In this document: positions 43,556 through 54,744 of the stretch, one piece after another
How the letters are laid out: every line of letters begins with the position of its first letter
How positions within the stretch are numbered: position 1 is the stretch's first letter
NCBI GenBank assembly: GCA_963770155.1
Contig: CAVYOE010000001.1
Coordinates: forward strand, 558,001-622,000
Direction of reading: 5' to 3'
Length of the DNA stretch: 64,000 nt
DNA from: CAVYOE01 sp963770155
GTDB taxonomy: Bacteria > Actinomycetota > Thermoleophilia > Solirubrobacterales > 70-9
Notes under the pieces: model-generated
Database searches by the model: none
What the model was told of the DNA's origin: nothing
Seen by the model: only the letters and a program-made list of their open reading frames with translations
Position numbers and translations under genes: made by a program

Positions 43556-43671
43556 CCGGCGGCGACCTACTCTCCCGGGCGGTTGCCCGCCAAGTACCAT
43601 CGGCGCTGAGAGGCTTAACGGCTCTGTTCGGAATGGGAAGAGGTGTTTCCCCCTCGCTATCACGCCACCGG
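43556..43671 (-). rRNA. rrf: 5S ribosomal RNA
   Basis: 116 bases. The terminal stem (CCGGTGGCG ... CGCCGCCGG) and conserved CCGAACAGAGCCGTTAAG loop region and GGAGAGTAGG are intact. Last gene of the rRNA operon, ~80 bases after the 23S gene. Confidence 0.95.
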
Positions 43672-43698
43672 AAATCGGCAGAGACCGGCCCCGGTGAG

Positions 43699-43718
43699 CC
43701 TTGAAAACCGCATTAGGC
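43699..43718 (-). other. 3' half of the 23S rRNA processing stem
   Basis: On the transcript this 20-base stretch is complementary, with one G-U pair, to 47574-47593 in front of the 23S gene. The two would bring the ends of pre-23S together, forming an RNase III-type substrate. Confidence 0.75.
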
Positions 43719-43878
43719 CGTGCGATGCACGCAGGGAAGAAAATAATCCGTCAAGCCCTCGACCCATTAGTACCGGTCTGCTGATCACATTGCTGCGATT
43801 GCACAGCCGGCCTATCAACCTGGTGGTCTACCAGGGGTCTTACTCCCTCAAGGGGATGGGAGAGCTCATCTCGAGGTT

Positions 43879-43911
<33 letters not shown>

Positions 43912-44030
43912 AATCCGCACGTAGCTAACCAGCGGTGCCCTTGGCAGGACAACTGGTACACCAGCGGTGCGTTCGTCCCGGTCCTCTCGTACTAGGGACG
44001 ACTCCTCTCAACTCTCCAACGCCCACAGAA

Positions 44031-44113
<83 letters not shown>

Positions 44114-44117
44114 GCTC

Positions 44118-44160
<43 letters not shown>

Positions 44161-44185
44161 TTCGTCGATATGGACTCTTGGAAGC

Positions 44186-44228
<43 letters not shown>

Positions 44229-44378
44229 CGGCGCTTCCACTTGCAACCGCCGGATCACTATGCCCAACTTTCGTTCCTGCTCGACCCGTCGGTCTCGCAG
44301 TCAAGCTCCCTTAGTGCCATTACACTCTGCGCACGATTTCCAACCGTGCTGAGGGAACCTTTGGGCGCCTCCGTTACA

Positions 44379-44416
<38 letters not shown>

Positions 44417-44559
44417 ACACTGTCCAGGTGCCGGATCACGGCCACCTGTTAGAGGCCCGAAACGCCCAGGGTGGTATCTCAAGGGTGACTCCCCGGCGGC
44501 TAACGCCACCGGTTCACAGTCTCCCACCTATCCTGAACAGGGCAACTCAGACTCCAATA

Positions 44560-44595
<36 letters not shown>

Positions 44596-44672
44596 TTTCT
44601 GCGGGTACTCGGCATCTTCACCGAGACTTTAATTTCACCGAGCCCCTCGTTGAGACAGCGCCCAACTCGTTG

Positions 44673-44730
<58 letters not shown>

Positions 44731-45465
44731 CCTTAGTGTTACTACTCCACCAGAAGATGGAGCGGGTGGCACATTTCTGACCACCTCTCATGGTCGCCCA
44801 TGAGAGCGGACTATCTCATCTCACCATCGCCTAATGGTGAGCTCGGCGTATAGTCTCTGAGGATTCTCTTCATCGAATAGCGTCTCTTTCCGCCGCCGTT
44901 CATTCCTTCTCGGATGGCGAGAACTTTGGCGTAGTCCTGGTACGACAGGGATCCGCGCTCGAGAATCCGCACTGCTTCGCGGAATCGGGCGTAGTCCTGA
45001 GCCTTCGCGCCTACAAGTGGGAACCGATCAAAGAACGGCAACACACGCCGGCTGATGTCTCGGAGGCTGTTGACCTCCCAGTACCAGCCATCGTTGCCGG
45101 CCTTGCGGATCGTCCCGCAGGCAAGCGTCTCGCGAAAGAGATCGAGCGGGACTCGATCCTTCTGAGAAACGTTGAAGGCCGCTGAGAGCTTCCACTTCCT
45201 GGCGTAGTCGCCGCGTCGACGGCAGACGACCATGAAGCTTCCTTCTCCCAGCGCGAACCCTGACAAGAAGCGACCGAGCTCTGCCGGTATCGCTTCGATG
45301 AAGAGCCTTTCCTGCTGATTACCTGCACCCGACACGTTTTCACTGTACCGCGACGATCGGAACAAAACTCACTCCGAGCGGTACGAGTAGTGCGGGATTC
45401 TGCACCTATTTAAAGGACAGGCGTTCCAGCATATAGCCGAGTTTTACAACTACCTCGGTCAACTG
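44731..45465 (-). mobile_element. group I intron in 23S rRNA helix 69 (E. coli position ~1917)
   Basis: Self-splicing intron with all main helices visible on the minus strand. P1: exon AACTAT pairs with the guide GTAGTT at 45448-45453, with the U-G wobble at the 5' splice site. P3: CTCGGC (45436-45441) with GCCGAG (44842-44847). P4: GCTG (45427-45430) with CAGC of the Q element. P5 has a GTACCGC/GCGGTAC extension. P6: 12 bp, 45294-45305 with 44866-44877. P7: GACTAT (44850-44855) with ATAGTC (44809-44814), inside R and S elements (TCAGAGACTATACGCC). P8: 44820-44841. P9: 44785-44806 with a GCGA tetraloop. The last base is G (omega-G). It encodes a homing endonuclease in loop 6. The intron splits the I-CeuI site. 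Confidence 0.95.
44811..45365 (-). CDS. single-motif LAGLIDADG homing endonuclease of the 23S intron (I-CreI-like)
   Basis: 184 residues from a TTG with GGAG 6 bases upstream. The LAGLIDADG helix is FLSGFALGEGSFMV at residues 33-46, with Glu41 at the position of the catalytic acid. AAFNVSQKDR matches the region of I-CreI around Gln47, and FPLVGAKAQDYARF the one holding the catalytic Lys98. One motif means it should act as a homodimer. The ORF begins in the P5 extension, passes through P4' and P6, and ends in P7', where its stop codon is part of the pairing. The central part fills loop 6. It would cut intronless 23S genes at the insertion site and spread the intron. Starts further downstream (GTG at 45335) are possible. 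Confidence 0.88.
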   Translation of the reverse strand: MFRSSRYSENVSGAGNQQERLFIEAIPAELGRFLSGFALGEGSFMVVCRRRGDYARKWKLSAAFNVSQKDRVPLDLFRETLACGTIRKAGNDGWYWEVNSLRDISRRVLPFFDRFPLVGAKAQDYARFREAVRILERGSLSYQDYAKVLAIREGMNGGGKRRYSMKRILRDYTPSSPLGDGEMR

Positions 45466-46915
45466 ATAGTTACGGCCGCCGTTTACCGGGGCTTAGCTTC
45501 AGTGCTTCGCGGCCGAAGCCGCTAACACCTCCGCGTAACCTTCCGGCACCGGGCAGGCGTCAGCCCCTATACGTCGTCTTACGACTTAGCAGAGGCCTGT
45601 GTTTTTGGTAAACAGTCGGTTGGGCCAATTCACTGCGGCCCCCTCGGGCTCCACCCGTATGGGTTTCACCCTACCGGGGCGCCCCTTATCGCGAACTTAC
45701 GGGGCGATTTTGCCGAGTTCCTTAACGAGGGTTAGCTCGCTCACCTTAGTATGTTCTACTTGTCCACCTGTGTCGGTTGTAGGTACGGGCACGTGCATCC
45801 TGCCTAGAGGTTTTTCTCGGAGGCATGGGATCAGGGACTGGCCGGGCGTAAGCCCAGCTGGCATCGCACCTCGCGTAATAACGCCGCGGCGGATTTACCA
45901 ACCGCGACTGGCTACGTGCTTGCCCCCGGACAACCATCACCGGGGTTCCCTTACCCTTCCCCGTCACCCCTTTGGTCATAGCGGATGCGGCGTGGTACAG
46001 GAATATCAACCTGTTGGCCATCGGCTACGCCTTTCGGCCTCGCCTTAGGTCCCGACTAACCCTGGGCAGACGAACTTTACCCAGGAAACCTCGGACAAAC
46101 AGTGGAGGGGATTCTCACCCCACTCTCGTTACTTATGCCGGCATTCTCACTTCCAGTCCCTCCACGGGAGGCTTTCGCCCCCGCTTCACAGGTACTGGAA
46201 CGCTCTCCTACCGCTCGTGGAGCCCGCAGGCCCACGAACCCATAGCTTCGGAGACTGGCTTTAGCCCCGTTACATTATCCGCGCCCGAACACTTGACCAG
46301 TGAGCTGTTACGCACTCTTTCAAGGAATGGCTGCTTCTAAGCCAACCTCTTGGTTGTCTCGGCATTCGAACATCGTTTACCACTTAGCCAGTACTTAGGG
46401 TCCTTAGCTGATGGTCTGGGTTGTTTCCCTTTCGCGTACGAAGTTTATCCCCCGCACGCTGACTCCCGAGTTGAACGTAATGGTCTTCGGAGTTTGCCTG
46501 AAGTCGGTAACCTGGTGGGGCCCCTAGTCCAAGCAGTGCTCTACGGCCATAACGTACACAGCTCGAGGCTATACCTAAATATATTTCGGAGAGAACCAGA
46601 TATCTCTGAGCTTGATTAGCCTTTCACTCCGATCCACAGGTCATCCGCCCAGTTTTCAACCTAGGTCGGTTCGGCCCTCCACGAGGTCTTACCCCCGCTT
46701 CAGCCTGCCCATGGATAGCTCGCTCAGTTTCGGGTCTACCGTCCGTGACTGTGTCGCCCTATTCAGACTCGCTTTCGCTACGGCTCCGCTCATCGCTTAA
46801 CCTCGCCACGAACGCGTAACTCGCCGGCTCGTTATGCAAAAAGCACGCCGTCACACCTCAAGGGTGCTCCGACCACTTGTAAGCACACGGTTTCAGGTAC
46901 TATTTCACTCCCCTT

Positions 46916-46951
<36 letters not shown>

Positions 46952-47537
46952 CCGCTATCGGTCACCAGGGAGTACTTAGCCTTGGAGGGTGGGCCCCCCA
47001 GATTCAGACCGCGTTTCACGGGTGCGGTCCTACTCAGGAGCTCCACGCGGCAGGTCAGTGCGCTTTCGTCTACGGGACGATTGCCCTCTGTGGTGCGAGG
47101 TTCCACTCGCTTCGACTAACGCCTGACTTGGTAACTGCCGCCGGACCAGGCACGATCCGGATGTGAAGCCCTACAACCCCGGGCAGGCAACGCGTGCCCG
47201 CTTACACCTGCCCGGTTTAGGCTGATCCCCGTTCGCTCGCCACTACTTGGGGAGTCTCGGTTGATTTCCTTTCCTCGAGGTACTGAGATGTGTCAGTTCC
47301 CTCGCTTGACTTCCGAGGCCTATGTATTCAGCCTCGAATGACGCCGCACTACCGGCGCCGGGTTTTCCCATTCGGAGATCCGCGGGTCAATGGCTGTTCA
47401 GCGCCTAACCGCGGCTTATCGCAGCCGTCCACGTCCTTCATCGACTCCTGGTGCCAAGGCATCCACCGCGTGCTCTTACTATCTTGACGGTGAGCCGACC
47501 CATACACATTGTGTACAGGTCTGGTTTTTCTTACCCT

Positions 47538-47573
47538 AAAAGCACTCCCGGCTCATCAAATGGGAGTGCTTTT
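47538..47573 (-). other. terminator-like hairpin in the 16S-23S spacer
   Basis: AAAAGCACTCCC and GGGAGTGCTTTT form a perfect 12-bp stem with a 12-base loop. On the transcript it ends in UUUU, like an intrinsic terminator, and it abuts the 23S processing stem. Confidence 0.7.
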
Positions 47574-47593
47574 GCCTAATGCAGTTTTCAAGG
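47574..47593 (-). other. 5' half of the 23S rRNA processing stem
   Basis: The transcript CCTTGAAAACTGCATTAGGC pairs with 43699-43718 beyond the 23S 3' end over 20 bases. Confidence 0.75.
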
Positions 47594-47630
47594 TCCACCG
47601 AGGCGCAAGACGGGGGACTCCCGTCCGCGG

Positions 47631-47651
47631 TCTCTCAAAACTGAGCAGCGC
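47631..47651 (-). other. 3' half of the 16S rRNA processing stem
   Basis: The transcript GCGCTGCTCAGTTTTGAGAG is complementary to the leader segment at 49432-49452, with two mismatches. Confidence 0.75.
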
Positions 47652-47722
47652 TGCCGACACGCAGGAGGCGGATGCCTCTGAGCGTGCCGGCCGAGCCCGG
47701 TCGACGTCTTCTAGGTCTCCCT

Positions 47723-49269
<1,547 letters not shown>

Positions 49270-49431
49270 AAAAGCACTTCAGAGAGTCGTCAAAGCTCAC
49301 ATGGCCGCCGCGTACACAAGCGACGACCGAGTTTTGACAGGGTCATTCTGATAACCCGGCACCACGAAGAAATGCATGGCGGGTGCCGGGTCGGGCTCAA
49401 GTTGCACGATCGGAAGGGTTCCCGATCGCGC

Positions 49432-49452
49432 GCGCTGCTCAGTTTTCAAAGA
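49432..49452 (-). other. 5' half of the 16S processing stem, boxA-like leader
   Basis: The transcript TCTTTGAAAACTGAGCAGCGC pairs with 47631-47651. CTTTGAAAACTG also resembles the boxA antitermination element of Gram-positive rRNA leaders. Confidence 0.7.
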
Positions 49453-49511
49453 CCGCTGGTCGCCGGCGACGGGAAATCCGCCCCCACCGACCGCCTCAAA
49501 TGCGGCCGATG

Positions 49512-49540
49512 AGCATACCACCGGGACCCTGCCTGGTCAA
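49512..49540 (-). promoter_or_regulatory. rRNA operon promoter
   Basis: On the minus strand TTGACC (49535-49540), 17 bases, then TATGCT (49512-49517), a near-consensus sigma-70-type promoter. Transcription would start near 49505, giving a leader of ~235 bases before 16S. Confidence 0.8.
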
Positions 49541-49560
49541 GGCTAGGCCACGCACGAATT

Positions 49561-49576
49561 TCGAACAGCTGTTCGA
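49561..49576. promoter_or_regulatory. perfect LexA-like palindrome upstream of the rRNA promoter
   Basis: TCGAACAGCTGTTCGA is a 16-base perfect palindrome with the TCGAAC-N4-GTTCGA pattern of mycobacterial SOS boxes. It lies 20 bases upstream of the rRNA -35 hexamer. No plus-strand gene starts near it. Confidence 0.55.
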
Positions 49577-49621
49577 TCTCCGCTACGTAGGCGTGGTCCG
49601 GGTCACGACGGCCACGCGTAC

Positions 49622-49643
49622 AGAAAACCGCAAATTGCGGAAA
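49622..49643 (-). terminator. tyrS terminator
   Basis: CCGCAATTTGCGG followed by TTTTCT on the minus strand, 31 bases after the tyrS stop codon. Separates tyrS from the rRNA operon. Confidence 0.75.
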
Positions 49644-49674
49644 TCAGGCGCCGACGGGTTGGTGATCGCAGGCC

Positions 49675-50846
49675 TCAGGCGAGGCGCACGAACCGACGTT
49701 TTCCTGCCTGCAAGACCTTGCCGCGGAGCTCGTCGCCGGCGACGTCGAAAGCGTCTTCGCCGAGCGATTCTCCCTCGAGCTTGACCGCCCCCTGCTGCTG
49801 CAGGCGGCGCGCCTCGCTGGTGCTGATCCCGAACGCTTCAGCGACCAGGGCGGGTACGTGCACCGTCCCCCCTTTCCGTCCCAGGCGGCGTCGGCCTGGT
49901 CGAGGGCCAGGTCGGGAATGTCCTCCGGCACCTCGTGTCGCACATGCACGCTGTCGAACCGCTCCTCGGCTGCCTTGGCCGCATCGGCGTCGTGGAAGCG
50001 CTCGACCAGTCGCCTCGCCAGCCCCCGCTTCGCCTCGGCCGGATGGCCGCCCGGGGCATCCTCTCCAAGCAACAGCCGGTAGTAGTCACCCATCGCGTCG
50101 TCGGGCACGCTCATCAGCTTCCCGAACATTTCTCCGGGCGACTCGGTCACCCCGACGTAGTTGCCCAGTGACTTGCTCATGCGCTCGGTACCGTCGAGCC
50201 CGGGAAGGATCGGCAGGGTGATCACCGACTGTGGCTCTTGTCCGTACGCCGTCTGCAGATCCCGCGCAAACAGCAGGTTGAACTTCTGGTCGGTCCCGCC
50301 GAGCTCCACGTCCGAGGAGATCGCGACCGAGTCGTAGCCCTGGAGCACCGGATAGAGAAGCTCGAGGGCCGAGATCGGCCGCCCCTCTTCGATCCGCTGC
50401 TGGAAGTCGTCGCGCTCGATCAGCCTCGCGTGCGTGACCCGGGCGAGCAGCGCGAACAGATCCTCGACCGGCATCGAGAGCCATTCGCTGTTGAACCGAA
50501 CCTCGGTCCGATCCGGATCGAGCACCTTGAACGCCTGTTCCTGAAACGTCTTGGCGTTGGCATCGATCTCCTCGCCCGAAAGGACCGGCCGTTCCGCCGA
50601 GCGTCCGCTGGGGTCCCCGATCCGGGCGGTGAAATCCCCGATGATGAGGACGACGGTGTGGCCGGCACGCTGGAACTGCGCCAGCTTTTCCAGCACAACG
50701 GTGTGACCCAGGTGGATATCGGGTGCGGTCGGGTCAATGCCGAGCTTGATCCGCAGGGATTTCCCGGTTTCCAGCTGCTCGGCGAGCCGGCCTTCCGGCA
50801 GCGCCTCCTCCACCCCGACAAGCAGTTCGGACCCGTTCGAACTCAC
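49675..50846 (-). CDS. tyrS: tyrosyl-tRNA synthetase, one base missing in a G-run
   Basis: 390 residues when one G is added to the six-base run at 49867-49872. Before the run: HLGHTVVLEKLAQF (HIGH motif), IGDFTARIGDPSG, GTDQKFNLLFARDLQ, and RMSKSLGNY (KMSKS). After it, the S4 RNA-binding domain continues in another frame (VHVPALVAEAFG, STSEARRLQQQGAVKLEGE). It is the TyrZ-like form without a long C-domain. The enzyme is essential, so a homopolymer sequencing error is likelier than a real loss of the S4 domain. Confidence 0.92.
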
Positions 50847-51011
50847 GCCTGCGCACGCCTGGAATCCGTCATGGGGCCAATGCTAGACTGCGACCGTCCG
50901 CCTGGCGCGGCGCGATGCGCTGTCCGTGCCCGCGCCCTCACCCAGACGCGGGTTTTCGAGCGGCGCCCACCGGGTTTTCAAACTAGGCAGCTGGTGGCGT
51001 CGACCGTTTCT

Positions 51012-54000
51012 ATGGCCGAACCAACCGACTTCGACTTTGACTTCGAGATAGAGCGCTCCAAGGCGGGGCGCGAGCAGCCGGACCAGCCACCGGGCGATGG
51101 CGAGCCGGCAGGGCTGGGCCGGGGACCCGGCGATGCCGACGGCTTCGGGTTCGACGACTCGTCCGACGGGCCCGAAGAGTCCGGCTCCAATGGCCTCTCG
51201 GAGGCCGAGGAGCGATCCCGTCGCCGTCGTGCCTCCCGTGGCCTCGCATCGCCAGAGGATCTCGGCAGCCCCCGCAACGGTGAGCGCAGCAGCCGGCGCA
51301 AGCGCAGCGGCTCGCGCTCCGGCAAGCGCAACGGACGCCGGTCCGGCGGCAACGGCCGCCGCAGCGGCGAGCGCAGCATCGCCGGGCTGACCATGCCGAA
51401 GCTCGGCCGCAGGGAGAGCAGCCGCGAAACCGAACGCGACCTCCCGACCTCGTGGCCGCAGTTCGAGACTCCCCCACCGGATGCCCCCGAGCCCGACGGC
51501 CCGGAGACCCCGGGTACGCCTCCCGGTGCTCCCGAAGCACCCACGTCTCCGGAGGCCAGAAAGGAGCCGAAGGCAAAAGTCACCTCGTTCGCGCCCCCGG
51601 CGTCCGGCCGCGGCGGCGCTGCCGATCAGGCGGAGGATGACGCCACCGCCGCAGACGACCAGGGCAGCAACGGCCAAAGCGCCGAGCAGGGCTCCAGCGA
51701 GAACGGCACCGGCGAGCAGCGTTACGCGCCGGAATCGCTCGATGCCTATCTCGAGCGCACAGAGCGCACCGGCAGGCGTGGCTTCGGCGGCATTGCGCTC
51801 CCCGACCTGAGCAGCGTCAGTGAGCGCGTCGGCAGCGTCGGGGAGCGGGTCAGGAACCTGCGCGTCCCCGACCGCCTACCGCGGGTCGGTCCGCTCGGGA
51901 GCGGCAACGGCGAGGGTCCGCCACGGATCCGCCTCAGGCTGCCCGGCCGGGACGACGGCGCGGGTGGCAAGCGCAAGAAGGGCCGACTCAAGCTCTGGCG
52001 GGTCCTCATCCTGATCGGCGGTCTCGGCCTGCTGGCGATGGTCTCGACCGTGTTCGGAATGATGATGGCGGTCGCCGGCGACCTGCCCAACCTCGAGACC
52101 CGCGCGGAATTCAACGCTTCCCAGAACTCGGTCGTCTACGACTTCAAGGGCAAGAAGATCGGGACGCTATCCCCCAACAACCGCCGGATCCTGGTCGAGT
52201 CCGATGAGATCGCCCAGTCGATGAAGCAGGCTGCGGTTGCGATTGAGGACGAGCGCTTCTACGAGCACCGCGGGGTCGACTATCAGGGCATCGCCCGCGC
52301 CCTGGGTGCCGACATCATGCCCGGCGGCTCGACCCAGGGAGCCTCGACCATCACCCAGCAGTTCGTCAAGAACGCGCTCGAGGCCCAGGGCAGCCGGACC
52401 GTGTTCCAGAAGCTGCGCGAGGCGGCGCTCGCCTACCACCTGGAGCGCCAGTGGGACAAGGACAAGATCCTGACCCAGTACCTGAACACCATCTACTTCG
52501 GAGAGGGCGCCTATGGGATTGAGGCCGCAGCTCGCACCTACTTCGGCGCCAGCCATCCCGAATGCGGCGAGGACGCTGAGCCGATGTGCGCCTCGCTGCT
52601 ACGTGCCCGAGGAGTCGGCAATGCTCGCCGGGATCATCTCTGCCCCCTCGGCTTACTCGCCCCGGTCCAACCCCGAGGACGCACTCGAGCGCCGCAATCT
52701 CGTGCTGAGCAAGATGCAGGACCAGGGCTACCTCACCGCCACGGACTACGAGGAGTCCTCGAGCACCGTGTTGCCCTCGGTCGGCCTGATCAAGCCGCCC
52801 GAGGAGGACTCGGTCTCCCCCTACTTCACCTCATGGCTGCGCCAGATCCTGGTCGACCGCTACGGCGCCGGGCGCGCCTTCGGCGGCGGGCTGAAAGTGC
52901 GCACCTCGCTCGACCTCGACCTGCAGGAATCGGTCGAGGACATCGTCTACGGCACCCTCTCGGGAATCGTTCCGACCGGCGCCGCTGTCGTCATCGACAA
53001 CAAGACGGGTGGCATCCGCGCTCTGGTGGGCGGCAACGACTTCGAGAACCGGCCCTTCAACCTCGCAACGCAGGGCCATCGCCAGCCGGGTTCGGCGTTC
53101 AAGCCGTTCACGCTGGTCACCGCCCTGGAGAACGGGCACAGCCTTGGTGAGACGTACAGCTCGTCCCCGCACACCTTCGTCGTCCCGAACTCCGGCGGCA
53201 ACGAGGAGTTCGAGGTCCACAACTACGAGGACTTCTACTACGGGGCCATCGACCTGGCAACTGCGACCGTCAAGTCGGACAACAACGTCTTCATGCAGCT
53301 CGCCTACAACATGATCAACAAGAAGGAGTGGAGCTGGACCAGGAACCGCCAGGAAGGCTTCAACATGATCGAGGAGACCGCCAACAAGATGGGGATCCAG
53401 ACCGACATCACCGGCGAGCTCCGCGCCAACCCCGCGATGGTGCTCGGCGGCCTCATCCAGGGCGTCACGCCGCTGGAGATGACCCATGCCTTCAACACGA
53501 TCGCCAACGACGGCGAGCGGATCAGCGGATCCGGCGCCTCATACAAGGGCGGCCCGGTCGCGCTGCTCGAGGTGCTGGACAAGGACGGCAACCAGGTCGA
53601 CGAGAACCACGCCAAGACGAACCGCGCCATCTCCGAGGACACGGCAAGTAGCGTCCGTTCGGCCCTGGGCGGAGTCGTGGGCAGCGGCGGCACCGGCCGC
53701 CGCGCAAACACCGGCGTCGAAGGCGAATGGGGCAAGACCGGAACGACCGACGACAACGGCGATGCCTGGTTCTGCGGCGGCACTCCCGAGATCACTGCCT
53801 GCGTCTGGGTCGGGCACCCACAGAGCAACACGCCGATGGAGACCGAGTTCGGCGGCCATCCCGGTCGACGGCGGGACCTTCCCCGCGCTGATCTGGGCTT
53901 CTGTCGTCAACGCCTACGAGAACGTCCAGGCCGCGCGAGACAGGCCGGCGCCGACGATGTCGATGTCAGCAGTGGTTCCTCGGTGTCGTCCGGCACGAGC

Positions 54001-54132
54001 AGCTCCTCCTCCGGCTCCTCCGGCGATGGCGGTGGTGACGGCGGTGGCGGCAACACCGGGAACGCCGCGCCTGCCCCGGCGCCTGCCCCGGCGCCCTCCG
54101 GCGGCAGCGGCGGAGTCGGCTCCGGCCTGTAG
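51012..54132 (+). CDS. class A penicillin-binding protein (transglycosylase/transpeptidase) with apparent frameshifts
   Basis: About 1039 residues once three single-base errors are corrected (extra base near 52594-52600, extra base near 53857, missing base near 53930-53975). Residues 1-~325 are a low-complexity Arg/Gly/Ser/Glu/Pro cytoplasmic region; one membrane helix follows (LILIGGLGLLAMVSTVFG). GT51: EDERFYEHRGVD and GASTITQQFVKN. Transpeptidase: PGSAFKPFT (SxxK), SDNNVF (SxN), WGKTGTTDDNGDAWF (KTG). Ends in a Ser/Gly, Ala/Pro tail. It polymerises and crosslinks peptidoglycan. The start at 51012 is uncertain, as the leading region is poorly conserved. Confidence 0.88.
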
Positions 54133-54153
54133 CGCTCGGCCTTAGCGCTGTAC

Positions 54154-54744
54154 CTAAGCCGCGAGGCGGCTGACCGGCTTCGACAGGTGGGCACTGCCGG
54201 TGGCGCAGTAGCGCCAGGGCAGCTCCACTCCCCGTGAGATCCCGATCCGTGATCCTGCGCTGACCTCGACCCCGCCCCACGCCTCGCTTCGGTTCCGCAG
54301 CTCGAACGGAGGCCGGCAGAGGTCGGCCCGGTTCTGGTCGGGGCCGATCCCGAGCGCCTGGGTCAGCTTCCCGGGCCCCGAACAGAGCTCGGTCAGCGGC
54401 TCACGGCCGCGGCGCGCGCGCATCTGCTCGATCCCGCTGGTCGGTTCCAGGGCGCGGATGAGGACGGCCGCGGCACTGCCTTCTGGCTCCGCGACCGCGT
54501 TCAGCAGATAGTGGATGCCGTAGGAGAAGTACACGTAGGCGCGCCCGGGCGGTCCGAACAGCGGCTCGTTCCGCGGCGTCGGGCCGTTGTACGCGTGGCA
54601 GGCCGGGTCCGAGGCGTCATAGGCCTCGGTCTCGACGATCACCCCGCCCACCCCGTCGTAAGTGAGAGTGCAGCCGATCAACTCCTGGGCCACCTCGCGC
54701 ACCGGCCTGGCGAAGAAGTCGCGCTCGAGCAGCGGCGGGCTCAC
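54154..54744 (-). CDS. DNA-3-methyladenine glycosylase (AAG/Mpg family)
   Basis: 196 residues from a GTG overlapping the argH stop by 4 bases. LERDFFARPVREVAQELIG, VETEAYDASDPACHAYNG (catalytic Glu in the VETEAY motif), GRAYVYFSYGIHYLLN, and CSGPGKLTQALGI are family motifs. Removes alkylated purines by base excision. Confidence 0.93.
   Translation of the reverse strand: MSPPLLERDFFARPVREVAQELIGCTLTYDGVGGVIVETEAYDASDPACHAYNGPTPRNEPLFGPPGRAYVYFSYGIHYLLNAVAEPEGSAAAVLIRALEPTSGIEQMRARRGREPLTELCSGPGKLTQALGIGPDQNRADLCRPPFELRNRSEAWGGVEVSAGSRIGISRGVELPWRYCATGSAHLSKPVSRLAA

Larger units (their letters stand above)
47490..47722 (-). other. 16S-23S internal transcribed spacer without tRNA genes
   Basis: 233 bases. 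No tRNA cloverleaf, T-arm GGTTCGAATCC or anticodon arm was found on the transcribed strand. It contains the two halves of the processing stems and the terminator-like hairpin. Confidence 0.8.

Noticed and set aside
44811..45365. intervening sequence (IVS) removed by RNase III without ligation, instead of an intron
   Set aside because: IVSs lack the P1-P9 core, the guide sequence and the LAGLIDADG gene; all of these are present and the exon junction is exact.
47490..47722. possible tRNA-Ile or tRNA-Ala in the 16S-23S spacer
   Set aside because: No T-arm, anticodon arm or acceptor stem could be formed on the transcribed strand; the visible hairpins are processing or terminator-like structures.
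49325..49365. TTGACA on the plus strand in the rRNA leader as a promoter
   Set aside because: No -10 hexamer at a proper distance and no plus-strand gene behind it for more than 1.6 kb.
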